From the NCBI RefSeq assembly GCF_040548735.1, contig NZ_JBEPSD010000003.1:62001-126000 (forward strand): a stretch of DNA of 64,000 bases, given 5' to 3'. This stretch comes from Rhodanobacter soli (GTDB lineage Bacteria > Pseudomonadota > Gammaproteobacteria > Xanthomonadales > Rhodanobacteraceae). Within the stretch, counting starts at the first letter, position 1. Each line of letters starts with the position of its first letter. The notes beneath the pieces are model-generated. The model was not told the DNA's origin. It searched no databases and worked only from the letters and a program-made list of their open reading frames with translations. This document shows, piece after piece, positions 34,486 to 43,336 of the stretch. The translations under genes were made by a program, and so were the position numbers.

Positions 34486-34577
34486 CTTGGCATCTCCCGT
34501 TTCATGATTCGGCAGGATGTGACAGCGCCACATCATCCGCCTCACCGTGGCGGAACGCTACAACGATACGCACAAAG

Positions 34578-34604
34578 AAAAACCCGGGGATCGCTCCCCG
34601 GGTT
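34578..34604 (-). terminator. Intrinsic terminator of the EF-G gene
   Basis: The same 27-base hairpin as at 30321-30347: stem AACCCGGGGA / TCCCCGGGTT, loop TCGC, with a T run on the minus strand. It lies 50 bp after the stop of the EF-G gene. Confidence 0.88.
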
Positions 34605-34654
34605 CGCTGCCTTGCGCCGGCTGACATCGCCGGCGCCCGGTCGAAGGCGAGGCC

Positions 34655-36784
34655 TTACTTGGCCTCCTTCTCCATCAATTTCTCCACCATGCCGGCCGGC
34701 ACGTCCTCGTAGTGGTCGAACTCCATGGTGAAGGTGCCGCGGCCGCGGGTGGCCGAGCGCAGGAAGTTGATGTAGCCGAACATCTCGGCCAGCGGCACGA
34801 AGCCCTGCACGAAGGCGGAGCTGCCCTTGTGGCCCTGGTCGCTGACGGTGCCGCGGCGGCGGTTGATGTCGCCGATGACGTCGCCGAGGTAGTCGGCCTC
34901 CATCACCACTTCGAGGTGCATGATCGGTTCCAGCAGCTTCGGTTTGCTGAGCTTCTGCGCCTCGCGGAAGCACTGCCGCGCGGCGATCTCGAACGCCAGC
35001 GCGGAGGAGTCGACGTCGTGGTACTTGCCGTCAATCAGGCGCGCCTTGAAGTCGACCACCTCGTAGCCGGCGACCTGGCCTTCCTGCGATTCGGCCTTGA
35101 CCGAATGCTCGACCGCCGGAATGTACTCGCGCGGCACGCGGCCGCCGACCACCTCGTCGGAGAACACCACGCCCGAGCCCGGTTCGCCCGGCTCGAAGAT
35201 CATCGTCACTTCGGCGAACTGGCCGGAGCCGCCGGTCTGCTTCTTGTGCGTGTAGGTGTGCTCGACGGTCTTGCCGAACGCCTCGCGGAAGCTGACCCGG
35301 GGCTTGCCCATGTTCGCTTCCACGCCCAGCTCGGTGCGCATGCGGTCGATGGTCACCTCCAGGTGCAGCTCGCCCATGCCCTTGAGCACGGTCTGGCCGG
35401 TTTCCTGGTCCACCTCGAGCTTCAGCGACGGGTCGGCCTTGACCATCTTGTAGAGCGCGCTGGACAGCTTGTCGACGTCGTTGCGGTTCTTCGGTTCCAC
35501 CGACACGCTGATCACCGGGTCGGGGAAGCGCATGCGTTCCAGCAACGCCGGATGCGCCGGGTCGGCCAGCGAATCGCCGGTCTCGGTGTCCTTCATCGAG
35601 ACGAAGGCGCAGATGTCGCCGGCGCGCACTTCGTCGATTTCACGGGTGTCGTCGGCCTGCACCTCGACGATGCGGCCCACGCGCTCCTTCTTGCCGCGGG
35701 TGACGTTGAGCAGGGTGTCGCCCTTCTTGATCACGCCGGAATAGATGCGGCAGAAGGTGAGCGTGCCGAACTGGTCGTTGATCACCTTGAACGCCAGCGC
35801 GCGCGCCGGCGCGTCGTCAGTCACGACCTGCTCGCCGATGACGTTGCCGTCCTCGTCGACCATCGCGATGCCGCCGTTCTCGCCGGGGTAGGGCAGGTAG
35901 TCGACGACCGCATCCAGCAGCTGCTGCACGCCCTTGTTCTTGTACGACGAGCCGCACAGCACCGGCACCAGTTCGCCGGTGACGGTGCCGCGGCGGATGC
36001 ACTGCTTGAGCACGGCCGGGTCGAACTCGCCGGTGTTCAGCAGGCGCTCGAACGCGTCGTCGTCCAGCGCCAGCGCGGTTTCCAGCAGGTCCTGGCGCAG
36101 CTTCGGCAGGTCGGCGATCCACGCGTTGTCGGCGCTGGCGCCGAACGTCAGGCGCGCCTTGATCTCGTCCAGCGGCACGGTTTCCCACACGCTGTCCTTG
36201 TCGTCGGAGGCCCAGAGATAGCCCACGCCGGCGACCAGGTCGGCCATGCCGACGAATTCGTCGCTGCTGCCCAGCGGCACCTGGCACAGCAGCGCGTTGG
36301 CGCCCAGGCGCTCGCGGATGCCCTTCACGCAATGCGCGAAGCTGGCACCGATGCGGTCCATCTTGTTGACGTAGCAGATGCGCGGCACCTTGTACTGGTC
36401 GGCCAGGCGCCAGTTGGTCTCGGTCTGCGGCTCCACCCCGGCGACACCGTCGAACACCACCACGGCGCCGTCGAGCACGCGCAGCGAGCGGTTGACCTCG
36501 ATGGTGAAGTCGACGTGTCCGGGCGTGTCGATCACGTTGATCTGGTGGCCCTTCCACTCCGCGGTCACCGCCGCCGACTGGATCGTGATGCCGCGCTTGC
36601 GCTCCTGCTCCATGTAATCGGTGGTGGTGGAGCCCTTGCCGTCCTTGGTGTCGTGCACGTCGATGATCTGGTGCTTGCGCCCGGTGTAGTAGAGGATGCG
36701 CTCGGTGGTCGTGGTCTTGCCCGCGTCGATGTGCGCGATGATGCCGATGTTGCGATAGAGGGTCAGGGGTTTCTTGCGGGCCAC
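34655..36784 (-). CDS. Elongation factor G paralogue (EF-G2 type)
   Basis: Ribosomal translocase GTPase of 709 residues. G motifs are HIDAGKTTTTERIL (G1), DTPGHVDFTIEV (G3) and NKMDRIGA (G4); domains II-V follow, including domain IV with VSFREAFGKTVEHTYTHKKQ. In the switch-I region it has VHDTKDGKGSTTTDYMEQERKRG, a segment longer than the usual EVHDGAATMDWMEQEQERG. It is not flanked by rpsL, rpsG or tuf, so it is probably a second EF-G copy rather than the str-operon gene; the paralogue may have a specialised role. The predicted start is a GTG at 36784, with only weak Shine-Dalgarno support. A perfect terminator follows. Confidence 0.9.
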   Translation of the reverse strand: MARKKPLTLYRNIGIIAHIDAGKTTTTERILYYTGRKHQIIDVHDTKDGKGSTTTDYMEQERKRGITIQSAAVTAEWKGHQINVIDTPGHVDFTIEVNRSLRVLDGAVVVFDGVAGVEPQTETNWRLADQYKVPRICYVNKMDRIGASFAHCVKGIRERLGANALLCQVPLGSSDEFVGMADLVAGVGYLWASDDKDSVWETVPLDEIKARLTFGASADNAWIADLPKLRQDLLETALALDDDAFERLLNTGEFDPAVLKQCIRRGTVTGELVPVLCGSSYKNKGVQQLLDAVVDYLPYPGENGGIAMVDEDGNVIGEQVVTDDAPARALAFKVINDQFGTLTFCRIYSGVIKKGDTLLNVTRGKKERVGRIVEVQADDTREIDEVRAGDICAFVSMKDTETGDSLADPAHPALLERMRFPDPVISVSVEPKNRNDVDKLSSALYKMVKADPSLKLEVDQETGQTVLKGMGELHLEVTIDRMRTELGVEANMGKPRVSFREAFGKTVEHTYTHKKQTGGSGQFAEVTMIFEPGEPGSGVVFSDEVVGGRVPREYIPAVEHSVKAESQEGQVAGYEVVDFKARLIDGKYHDVDSSALAFEIAARQCFREAQKLSKPKLLEPIMHLEVVMEADYLGDVIGDINRRRGTVSDQGHKGSSAFVQGFVPLAEMFGYINFLRSATRGRGTFTMEFDHYEDVPAGMVEKLMEKEAK

Positions 36785-36905
36785 GGTCCGGATTCCAGAT
36801 AGGCGTTGAGGTAAACGCGGGGATGAGACCGCTCAGATGCAGTCTGGCACGGATTTTTTCAACAGTCGGCCGCCGGCGATGCGCCGCATGCTCGACGACA
36901 GGGTG

Positions 36906-37271
36906 TCAGGCGGCGGCGCGCAGGGCGGCCAGTGTCGCGGTCAGCTGTCGGGTGTCGTAGGGCTTCTGCAGGGTTTTCTGCTTGCGCCAGATTTCGGGCA
37001 TGTCGCCGTCGTCATAGCCGGAGGAAAACACGAACGGAATGCCGCGACGGCGCAACACCAGGGCCACGGGAAAGCTGACTTCGCCGGCCAGGTTGATGTC
37101 GAGGATGGCCAGGTCGATCGCTGCGGACTCGGCCAGCTGCAGGCATTTGGCCAGGCGGGCGGCCTTGAGTACGCGGTAGCCCGATGCGTTGAGGTGATCT
37201 TCCAGCATCATCGCCAGCAGCATTTCATCTTCGGCGAGCAGGATGCAGGGCATGTTTTTATCGGTGATCAT
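36906..37271 (-). CDS. Stand-alone receiver-domain protein
   Basis: Single-domain response regulator of 121 residues. The receiver pocket contains LLAEDE (about residues 11-16), phospho-acceptor Asp in LAILDINLAGEVS, and the conserved Lys in LQKPYD. This is the CheY-like/FrzZ-like group associated with HWE kinases. Its ATG overlaps the stop codon of the upstream CheB-CheR-kinase gene in a TGATG arrangement, so translation is probably coupled and that kinase is the likely phosphodonor. No DNA-binding or enzymatic output domain is present; it may act as a phosphate sink or bind a partner. Confidence 0.9.
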   Translation of the reverse strand: MITDKNMPCILLAEDEMLLAMMLEDHLNASGYRVLKAARLAKCLQLAESAAIDLAILDINLAGEVSFPVALVLRRRGIPFVFSSGYDDGDMPEIWRKQKTLQKPYDTRQLTATLAALRAAA

Positions 37272-40200
37272 CAGCAAATATCCTCATTCAACGGCACATC
37301 GATGGTGCAGATGACACCGTTGCGGGGGAACTCGAGCGCCACTTCGCCGCCCAGTTCGTACGGTACGCCGTCGTCGATCAGGCGTGAGCCGAAGCCGCGG
37401 TGTGTTGGTGGTTCGACCGCGGGGCCACCGCTTTCCGTCCATTGCAGGTGCAGCCATGGATGCTGGTCGGTCGTGCGTGTCGCCCAGGTGACGGTGACCA
37501 GGCCCTCGGGCACCGACAGCGATCCGTACTTGCCGGCGTTGGTGGCCAGTTCATGCAGGGCCATGCTCAGCGCCAATGCGTGTTTCGGCGGCAGCGTGAG
37601 AGCTTCGCCGTGGAGCCTTACGCGTGCGTCGTTCGTGCGTGCGTCGCTGTCGTTCCGGTACGGCGCCAGTTCGTTATGGATGATGTCGGCCAGCGGCGCG
37701 CCAGTCCAGGCATCCCGGGCCAGCAGGTTGTGGGTGTGCGACAGCGCCAGCAATCGCGCCAGGAAGCTTTCCTTGAAGGCGGGCAGGTCCGGCGCATTGG
37801 CGACGGTCTGGTCGGCGATCGCCTGCACCGAGGCCAGCGTGTTCTTCACCCGGTGGTTGAGTTCGGCCAGCATCATCTCGTTGTGGCGGGCCGCGCGCAC
37901 CCGCTCGGTGATGTCGCGCGCGATGAGCTTGCCGGCGAACAGGGTGCCTTCCGGATCGCATACCGGCGAGTAGCTGATGGCCAGTGGCACCGATTCGCCG
38001 TTCGGCCGCATCCAGGTCATCTCGAACTCGGCCAGGCGCAGCGGGCGCGTGTGGCTGGCGAAGAACGTCGTCACCTCGTCGGACGGCTCGGGTGGCAGCA
38101 GCAGGCTCAACGGCTGGCCAACCACCCCGTTGGCGGGCAAGCCGAAAATGCGTTCGGCGCTGACGTTCCAGCTGGTGATCCGCTCGTCCAGGGAAAAACC
38201 GAAGATGGCATCGCGCGAGGAGTTCACGATTGCCGCCAGCCGTGCATGCTCGACGTTCAGATGCTGGCTTTCGGTGATGTCGACGAAGGTCAGCACCACG
38301 CCATCGACAATATTGTCGACGGTCAGATAAGGCCGCATGCGCAGCAGGAAGGTCGGTGCCTCGCCGGTACCCTGCAAGGTGCGCTCGGTGACCGCCAGGT
38401 CGTGCAGCACCCGCCCCACGTCCTGCTCCAGTTCCGGATAGGCGATGCGTGGCGAGATCTCGGTGATCGGGCGGCCCTTGTCGCCGGCGCGCAGGTGGAA
38501 CAGGCCGGTCACCGCCGGCGTGTAGCTGCGGATGCGCAGGTCGCGATCGAGGAACAGGGTGGCGATGTGCGTGCTGTCGAGCAGGTTGCGTATGTCGCTG
38601 TTGAGCCGGTTCAGGGCCTCGTTCTTGCTGTTGAGTTCGGTGTTGACGGTTTGCAGTTCCTCGTTGATCGACTGCATCTCTTCAGTGGAGGTTTCCAGCT
38701 CCTCGTTGGCGGATTGCAACTCTTCATTCACTGATTGATATTCCTCGTTCGCCGATTTCAGTTCTTCGCTGGCTGTTTCGTGCAGTTCGATCGCGCTGTG
38801 CAGCTGCATGCGGGTGCCGCGCAGTTCCTCTTCCAGCGCATGCATCCGTGCCGAATCGGTGGGGAGCTCGCCGTCGGGAAGCGGCTCGACCTGGCGCGGC
38901 GGGGGTTCGAGTTCACTGAAGGCCACCACGCACATCTCGACCTTGCCGTCGCTGTCGTTCAGCGGCTCCACGATCAGGCGCAGCAGCTGATCGTGTCCGC
39001 CGGACTGGACGATCAGGCCTTCGCGGATCACCCGCTTGCCGCTGGCGAAGGCCTGCAAGGCGGCTGCACGCACGGGTGCGCGCAAGGGTTTGTCGAGCAA
39101 CTGGAAGAGGTTGAGACTGGCTGCGCCGGACGAAGGCGCGAGGTAACGGCGGGTGTCGCCGCCGAAACGCAGTACCTCCTGGCCGGCGTTGATCACCACG
39201 TAGGCCGGTGACCACGGTTCCAGCGCCTGGCGCACATGCTGGTCGATCAGGTCCTCGGCGTGCCGTGACGAATGCGCCGCATGCACGGCGCTGCTGGCCG
39301 GGCGAGGCTGTGCGCTCAGGAAGTTGTGCGGGCGGGCGTGCGCGTCCTCGCGACGCACATAAAGGCGCTGCTTCTTGTCCAGCTCGTCGAACAGGCGGGC
39401 ATTGCGTGCCAATCGTTCCGACGGGCCCAGCAGCAGGAATCCACCGGGGCGCAGGGCATAGTGGAACGACTGCACCAGCCGCTGTTGCAGATCGTTGTTC
39501 ATGTAGATCAGCAGATTGCGGCAGGAAACCAGGTCCATCCGCGAAAACGGCGGGTCCTTGATCACGCTGTGCGGCGAGAAGACGCACATCTCGCGGATCT
39601 GCTTGACTACGCACCAGTCGTCGCGATCCTTGGTGAACCAGCGCTCCAGCCGTTCAGGCGAGATGCCGTTCAATGGCGCCCGATAGCGTCCGGCGCGGGC
39701 ACGGCCGATCGCCTGGTCGTCGATGTCGGTGGCGAAGACCTTCACCTTGGGGCCGAGTCGCGAACCCATCGCCTCGCGCAGCGCGATGGCGATGGAGTAG
39801 GCCTCCTCGCCGGTGGCGCAGCCGGGCACCCAGACGCGCAGCACGTCGGCGCTGGTGCGGTCGGCGAGCATCGCCGGGATCGCCAGCGTCCGCAGCGCCT
39901 CGAATGCGACCGGGTCGCGGAAGAATTCGGTCACCCCGATCAGGAACTCGCGAAACAGCAGTTCGTGCTCGTGCGGATGCTGGCGCAGATAGTCGATGTA
40001 GTCGGTGACGGTTTCGGTCTGCGCCACCAGCATGCGGCGCTGGATGCGCCGCAGCAGGGTCTTTTCCTTGTACTGGCTGAAGTCGTGGCCGACTTCCTCA
40101 TGCAGCAGTTCGCAGATGGTCTCCAGGTGTGCGGCTACGTCACCGCGCACACCGTCGTGGCCCTTGCGCTGATGCGCGGCGTGCATCTGCTTCTGATAGG

Positions 40201-40837
40201 CCAGCAGGCGTGCCGGCATCTCGGCCACCGGCATGACGGCGTCGACCAGCCCGGTGGCCACGGCGTTGGCCGGCATGCCGGTCATCGCCTCGTCGCCGTA
40301 TCCGGATTGCGCCAGCGCCAGCCCGCCGTGATCCTTGACCGCGCGCAACCCCTGCGCACCATCGTTGCCGGTGCCGGCGAGCACCACGCACACGGCACAA
40401 TCACCCTGGTCTTCGGCCAGCGAGGTGAAGAAGGTATTGATCGGCCAGCGATGCTCGCGCGGCGGCGCCGGCTTGCATACCTGCAGCACGCCGTCGGCGA
40501 TGGTCAGGGTGGTGTTAGGCGGAATGACATAGACATGCCGCGCTTTGACGCGCATGCCGTGCGTCGCCTCCAGCACCGGCATGCTGGTGCTGCGGCCGAT
40601 CAGCTCGGCCAGCAGGCTGTTGTGATCGGGCGCCAGATGCTGCACCAGCACGAAGGCCAGCTCGCTGTCCGCCGGCATGTGCGTGAAAAACGTCTTGAAT
40701 GCTTCCAGCCCGCCGGCCGAGGCACCGATGCCGACGATCATGGTGCTGGCTGCTGGCGGTTTGCGAGGCTTCGCCGATGAGCCACCCTTGCCGGCGGTCG
40801 CGGCGGGAGTGGGCACGGGCTTCAGATACGACGGCAT
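37271..40837 (-). CDS. CheB-CheR-PAS-HWE histidine kinase fusion
   Basis: Multidomain cytosolic signalling protein of 1188 residues. CheB-type methylesterase domain (about 35-225): GIGASAGGLEAF with catalytic Ser, VQHLAPDH with His, and GTGNDGAQGL with Asp. CheR-type methyltransferase (about 240-500): helical domain, then LRVWVPGCATGEEAYSIAI binding SAM. A region of unclear fold leads to a long coiled coil (about 660-735) with Glu/Asn-rich heptads such as EELKSANEEYQSVNEELQ. Two PAS domains (about 740-985) and an HWE/HisKA_2-type kinase (about 990-1188) follow, with the phospho-acceptor His in AELNHRVKNTLASVQAIADQT. The frame continues upstream to 41161; the ATG at 40837 precedes CheB. No receptor or CheA is adjacent, so it is not part of a standard chemotaxis cluster. 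Confidence 0.93.
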   Translation of the reverse strand: MPSYLKPVPTPAATAGKGGSSAKPRKPPAASTMIVGIGASAGGLEAFKTFFTHMPADSELAFVLVQHLAPDHNSLLAELIGRSTSMPVLEATHGMRVKARHVYVIPPNTTLTIADGVLQVCKPAPPREHRWPINTFFTSLAEDQGDCAVCVVLAGTGNDGAQGLRAVKDHGGLALAQSGYGDEAMTGMPANAVATGLVDAVMPVAEMPARLLAYQKQMHAAHQRKGHDGVRGDVAAHLETICELLHEEVGHDFSQYKEKTLLRRIQRRMLVAQTETVTDYIDYLRQHPHEHELLFREFLIGVTEFFRDPVAFEALRTLAIPAMLADRTSADVLRVWVPGCATGEEAYSIAIALREAMGSRLGPKVKVFATDIDDQAIGRARAGRYRAPLNGISPERLERWFTKDRDDWCVVKQIREMCVFSPHSVIKDPPFSRMDLVSCRNLLIYMNNDLQQRLVQSFHYALRPGGFLLLGPSERLARNARLFDELDKKQRLYVRREDAHARPHNFLSAQPRPASSAVHAAHSSRHAEDLIDQHVRQALEPWSPAYVVINAGQEVLRFGGDTRRYLAPSSGAASLNLFQLLDKPLRAPVRAAALQAFASGKRVIREGLIVQSGGHDQLLRLIVEPLNDSDGKVEMCVVAFSELEPPPRQVEPLPDGELPTDSARMHALEEELRGTRMQLHSAIELHETASEELKSANEEYQSVNEELQSANEELETSTEEMQSINEELQTVNTELNSKNEALNRLNSDIRNLLDSTHIATLFLDRDLRIRSYTPAVTGLFHLRAGDKGRPITEISPRIAYPELEQDVGRVLHDLAVTERTLQGTGEAPTFLLRMRPYLTVDNIVDGVVLTFVDITESQHLNVEHARLAAIVNSSRDAIFGFSLDERITSWNVSAERIFGLPANGVVGQPLSLLLPPEPSDEVTTFFASHTRPLRLAEFEMTWMRPNGESVPLAISYSPVCDPEGTLFAGKLIARDITERVRAARHNEMMLAELNHRVKNTLASVQAIADQTVANAPDLPAFKESFLARLLALSHTHNLLARDAWTGAPLADIIHNELAPYRNDSDARTNDARVRLHGEALTLPPKHALALSMALHELATNAGKYGSLSVPEGLVTVTWATRTTDQHPWLHLQWTESGGPAVEPPTHRGFGSRLIDDGVPYELGGEVALEFPRNGVICTIDVPLNEDIC

Positions 40838-40943
40838 GCGGGACAGCCTGAAATCCAGACAGGGCCCGGATGAGGCTTCAGCATAGCGCGCTTGCCGTTC
40901 ACTTCGGGTGATGGCCTGCAGGCGCTTGCCGTGCCCGCGCCAG

Positions 40944-41621
40944 TCAGCGCGCCAGCAGATCCTCGTAGAACGCGCCGAACGGTTCCGTCGGATGCGCGAT
41001 CTGGATCTCCAGTATCCACAGCCCGCTGGATGGCGATGCCTCCAGGTCGCCGAGGTCGCCGCCCTGATGGATCGAGTGCGGGAAGTCGCTGACCCGATGC
41101 CCCTTGATCGCATGATTGAACCGCCAGCCCATCGCCTCGGCGCGTTCGCCGGCGAACGCATACAGCGCCTGGCCGCTCAGCCCCTGTGCCCGCCAGGCAT
41201 CGGCCACTTCGCCGAACAGCGTGCGCGCCGCCTCCGCGCAGGCCTGCCGCTGCGGCGCGTGGCCGACCACGAAGGTATCGCCCACGTCGCCCTCGTGGCC
41301 GTCGAATACCAGGCCGAGGTCGATGAAGTAGCTGTCGTTCTCGCCCAGCCGCACGTTCGGATCGGAGCGTTGCCGGTACGTCTTGGTGGTGTTCGCGCCG
41401 ATGCGGATCAGCACCGGATGCCACAACCGCTCGTAGCCCAACCCACGGAACACGTCCAGCGCCGCGGCCTTCGCTTCGTCTTCGCTGATGCCCGGGCGCA
41501 TGCGCTCGCGGATGCCGTGCAGCGCGGCCCAGGTTTTTTCGCGGGCGTGTTGCATCAGCGCAGGATCGAAACGTTGTCCGACGGTTTCGCGCGAAGGAGT
41601 CGACATGGGTGTCTGCGCCAT
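40944..41621 (-). CDS. M24-family metallopeptidase-like protein
   Basis: Protein of 225 residues with the pita-bread fold of the M24 family (methionine/Xaa-Pro aminopeptidases). FIDLGLVFDGHEGDVGDTFVVG (about residues 98-119) contains metal-binding Asp residues. The later HSIHQGGDLGD and LEIQIAH provide candidate His and Glu ligands. It is shorter than aminopeptidase P and lacks an N-terminal domain; family members include creatinase-like hydrolases. Substrate is unknown. The ATG at 41621 overlaps the stop codon of the DUF1304 gene (TGATG), which supports it over the ATG at 41606 that is also in frame. Confidence 0.8.
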   Translation of the reverse strand: MAQTPMSTPSRETVGQRFDPALMQHAREKTWAALHGIRERMRPGISEDEAKAAALDVFRGLGYERLWHPVLIRIGANTTKTYRQRSDPNVRLGENDSYFIDLGLVFDGHEGDVGDTFVVGHAPQRQACAEAARTLFGEVADAWRAQGLSGQALYAFAGERAEAMGWRFNHAIKGHRVSDFPHSIHQGGDLGDLEASPSSGLWILEIQIAHPTEPFGAFYEDLLAR

Positions 41622-41977
41622 CAGGTCAGATGGATGAGCACCAGTGCGATCAGCGCCGGCATCGCCTGGATCCACAGGATCTTCCGGCTTGCGGTCAGCC
41701 CGCCGAAGATCCCGGCGAGCAGAACACAGGCGAGGAAGAACACCTTCACGTGGAAGCCGGCGCCGCCGAGACAGAGCCCCCAGACCAGTCCGGCGGCGAG
41801 GAAGCCGTTGTAGAGCCCCTGGTTGGCGGCAAGCGCCTTCGACTGTTCGGCGAATTCCACCGTGGTGCCGAACGCGCGGCGGCCGGAGGGACGGGTCCAC
41901 AGGAACATTTCCAGGATCAGGAACCACAGGTGCAGCAGCGCGATCACGGCGATGACGATGTTGGCGGCAATGGACAT
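41621..41977 (-). CDS. DUF1304 membrane protein
   Basis: Small membrane protein of 118 residues with four predicted helices. The N-terminus VIALLHLWFLILEMFLWTRPSGRRAF and the central ALAANQGLYNGFLAAGLVWGL are characteristic of the DUF1304 family, whose biochemical role is not established. It is translationally coupled by TGATG with the downstream M24 peptidase gene, suggesting the two are produced together. The ATG at 41977 follows GGAAG. Function unknown. Confidence 0.9.
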   Translation of the reverse strand: MSIAANIVIAVIALLHLWFLILEMFLWTRPSGRRAFGTTVEFAEQSKALAANQGLYNGFLAAGLVWGLCLGGAGFHVKVFFLACVLLAGIFGGLTASRKILWIQAMPALIALVLIHLT

Positions 41978-42082
41978 GACGGCTTCCCTTCGGATGGCGC
42001 CGGGCGGCGCCTCAGCGGCGGAGTGTCGCAGCCGCCCTGGCCGACCGCAACGCGGGAATGCCGGCGCCGGTTCGCGCCCTGC

Positions 42083-43240
42083 TCATGCCGGTGCCAACGC
42101 AGGCACGCTGGCGGCCGCCGATTTGCCCAGCCGCCGCAGCAGGCGATAGTGCGAGGCGATGCCCGCGCCGAACGTGCGGTGTTCGCGATAGGTCACGCCG
42201 AACTCGCGGCAGGTGTCTTCCACCACGCGGGCGACCAGCGGGTAGTGCACGTGCGAGATGCGCGGGAACAGGTGGTGCTCGACCTGGAAGTTCAGGCCGC
42301 CGATCAGCCAGCCGAGCACGCGGTTGCCGCGGGCGAAGTCCACCGTGGTCTGCAGCTGATGGATCGCCCACGGCGTCTCCATCTGCCTTCCGCTTTCGTC
42401 CGGCAGCGGGAACGCCGCTTCCTCGACCACGTGCGCCATCTGGAACACCAGCGCCAGCAGCACGCCGGCGACCGCCGAGACCAGCGCGTAGAACAGCAGT
42501 ACCGTGCCGAACGCATGGAAAAACAGCGGCAGGCCGAACGCGAGGGTGAAGAACACCAGTTTGCCGAGGACGAACCCGGCCAGGTCCCAGCCTTTCGGGC
42601 GGTCGAACGGACGCTCGCCGACGGTACCGGTCGCCATGTCGCGGAAGTCGCCGTACAGGTGCCAGCGGATCGCGGTGACGCCGTACAGCGGCCACAGGTA
42701 CAGGTGCTGCCAGCGATGCCACGGCCGCCGCGGTTGCTGCGGCGACAGCCGGCCGAGCACGCCGAGGTCGATGTCGCTGTCATGCCCGGCCACGTTGACC
42801 CAGGTGTGGTGGAAGCGCGCGTGCTTCCACTGCCAGATGTACGAGCTGCCGCCGACCAGGTCCAGCGCCAGCGCCATCAGCCGGTTCACCCAGCGCCGCT
42901 CCGAATACGCCTGGTGGCCGCCGTCATGCATGATGTTGAAGCCGATCGCCGCCATCGCGATGCCCAGCACGAGGCCGAGCAGCAGGCCTTGCCACCAGGT
43001 GCCGGCGAGGAACACCAGCGCGACGTAGGCGAGCGCGAACACGCCGAGGATGATGGCCGTCTTCAGGTACATCTGCGCGCTGTCGCGCTGGCGGGTGCCG
43101 CTGCGCTTGAACTCGGCATCGACACGGCGGCGCAGTTCGCGATGGAAGCTGTTGTCGCCGTTGAACTTCAGCCGGTCGGCATGGGCGTCCGGCGGCGCCG
43201 CGCTCGCAGGAATCCCGCGATGTGTTGAATCGAGGGACAT
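42083..43240 (-). CDS. Acyl-lipid/acyl-CoA fatty acid desaturase
   Basis: Integral-membrane di-iron desaturase of 385 residues. The three histidine boxes are present: HDGGH (about residue 103), HARFHH (about 138) and QVEHHLF (about 315), the last with the Q-x-x-HH form found in front-end and linoleoyl-type desaturases. Four to five hydrophobic segments flank them, including FALAYVALVFLAG and GLLLGLVLGIAMAAIGF. It introduces a double bond into membrane fatty acids; regiospecificity cannot be read. The frame starts at 43330; the ATG at 43240 begins after an unrelated Arg-rich extension. Cold or membrane-fluidity regulation is likely but no site is visible. Confidence 0.88.
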   Translation of the reverse strand: MSLDSTHRGIPASAAPPDAHADRLKFNGDNSFHRELRRRVDAEFKRSGTRQRDSAQMYLKTAIILGVFALAYVALVFLAGTWWQGLLLGLVLGIAMAAIGFNIMHDGGHQAYSERRWVNRLMALALDLVGGSSYIWQWKHARFHHTWVNVAGHDSDIDLGVLGRLSPQQPRRPWHRWQHLYLWPLYGVTAIRWHLYGDFRDMATGTVGERPFDRPKGWDLAGFVLGKLVFFTLAFGLPLFFHAFGTVLLFYALVSAVAGVLLALVFQMAHVVEEAAFPLPDESGRQMETPWAIHQLQTTVDFARGNRVLGWLIGGLNFQVEHHLFPRISHVHYPLVARVVEDTCREFGVTYREHRTFGAGIASHYRLLRRLGKSAAASVPALAPA

Positions 43241-43336
43241 GGCGGCGCCTGCGAAAGATGAGGCCGCCATCTTACGCGATGCGAAGTAAGGCGAATGTTG
43301 CGCTGGTCGTGGAAAGTGCCGAACGGGCACGCCGCG

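Noticed and set aside
34712-36802. 696-residue plus-strand open frame opposite EF-G
   Set aside because: Antisense to a complete translational GTPase; no domain visible.
40838-41161. N-terminal extension of the CheB-CheR-kinase gene
   Set aside because: Arg/Ser/Ala-rich sequence overlapping the downstream end of the M24 gene; the CheB domain begins shortly after the ATG at 40837.
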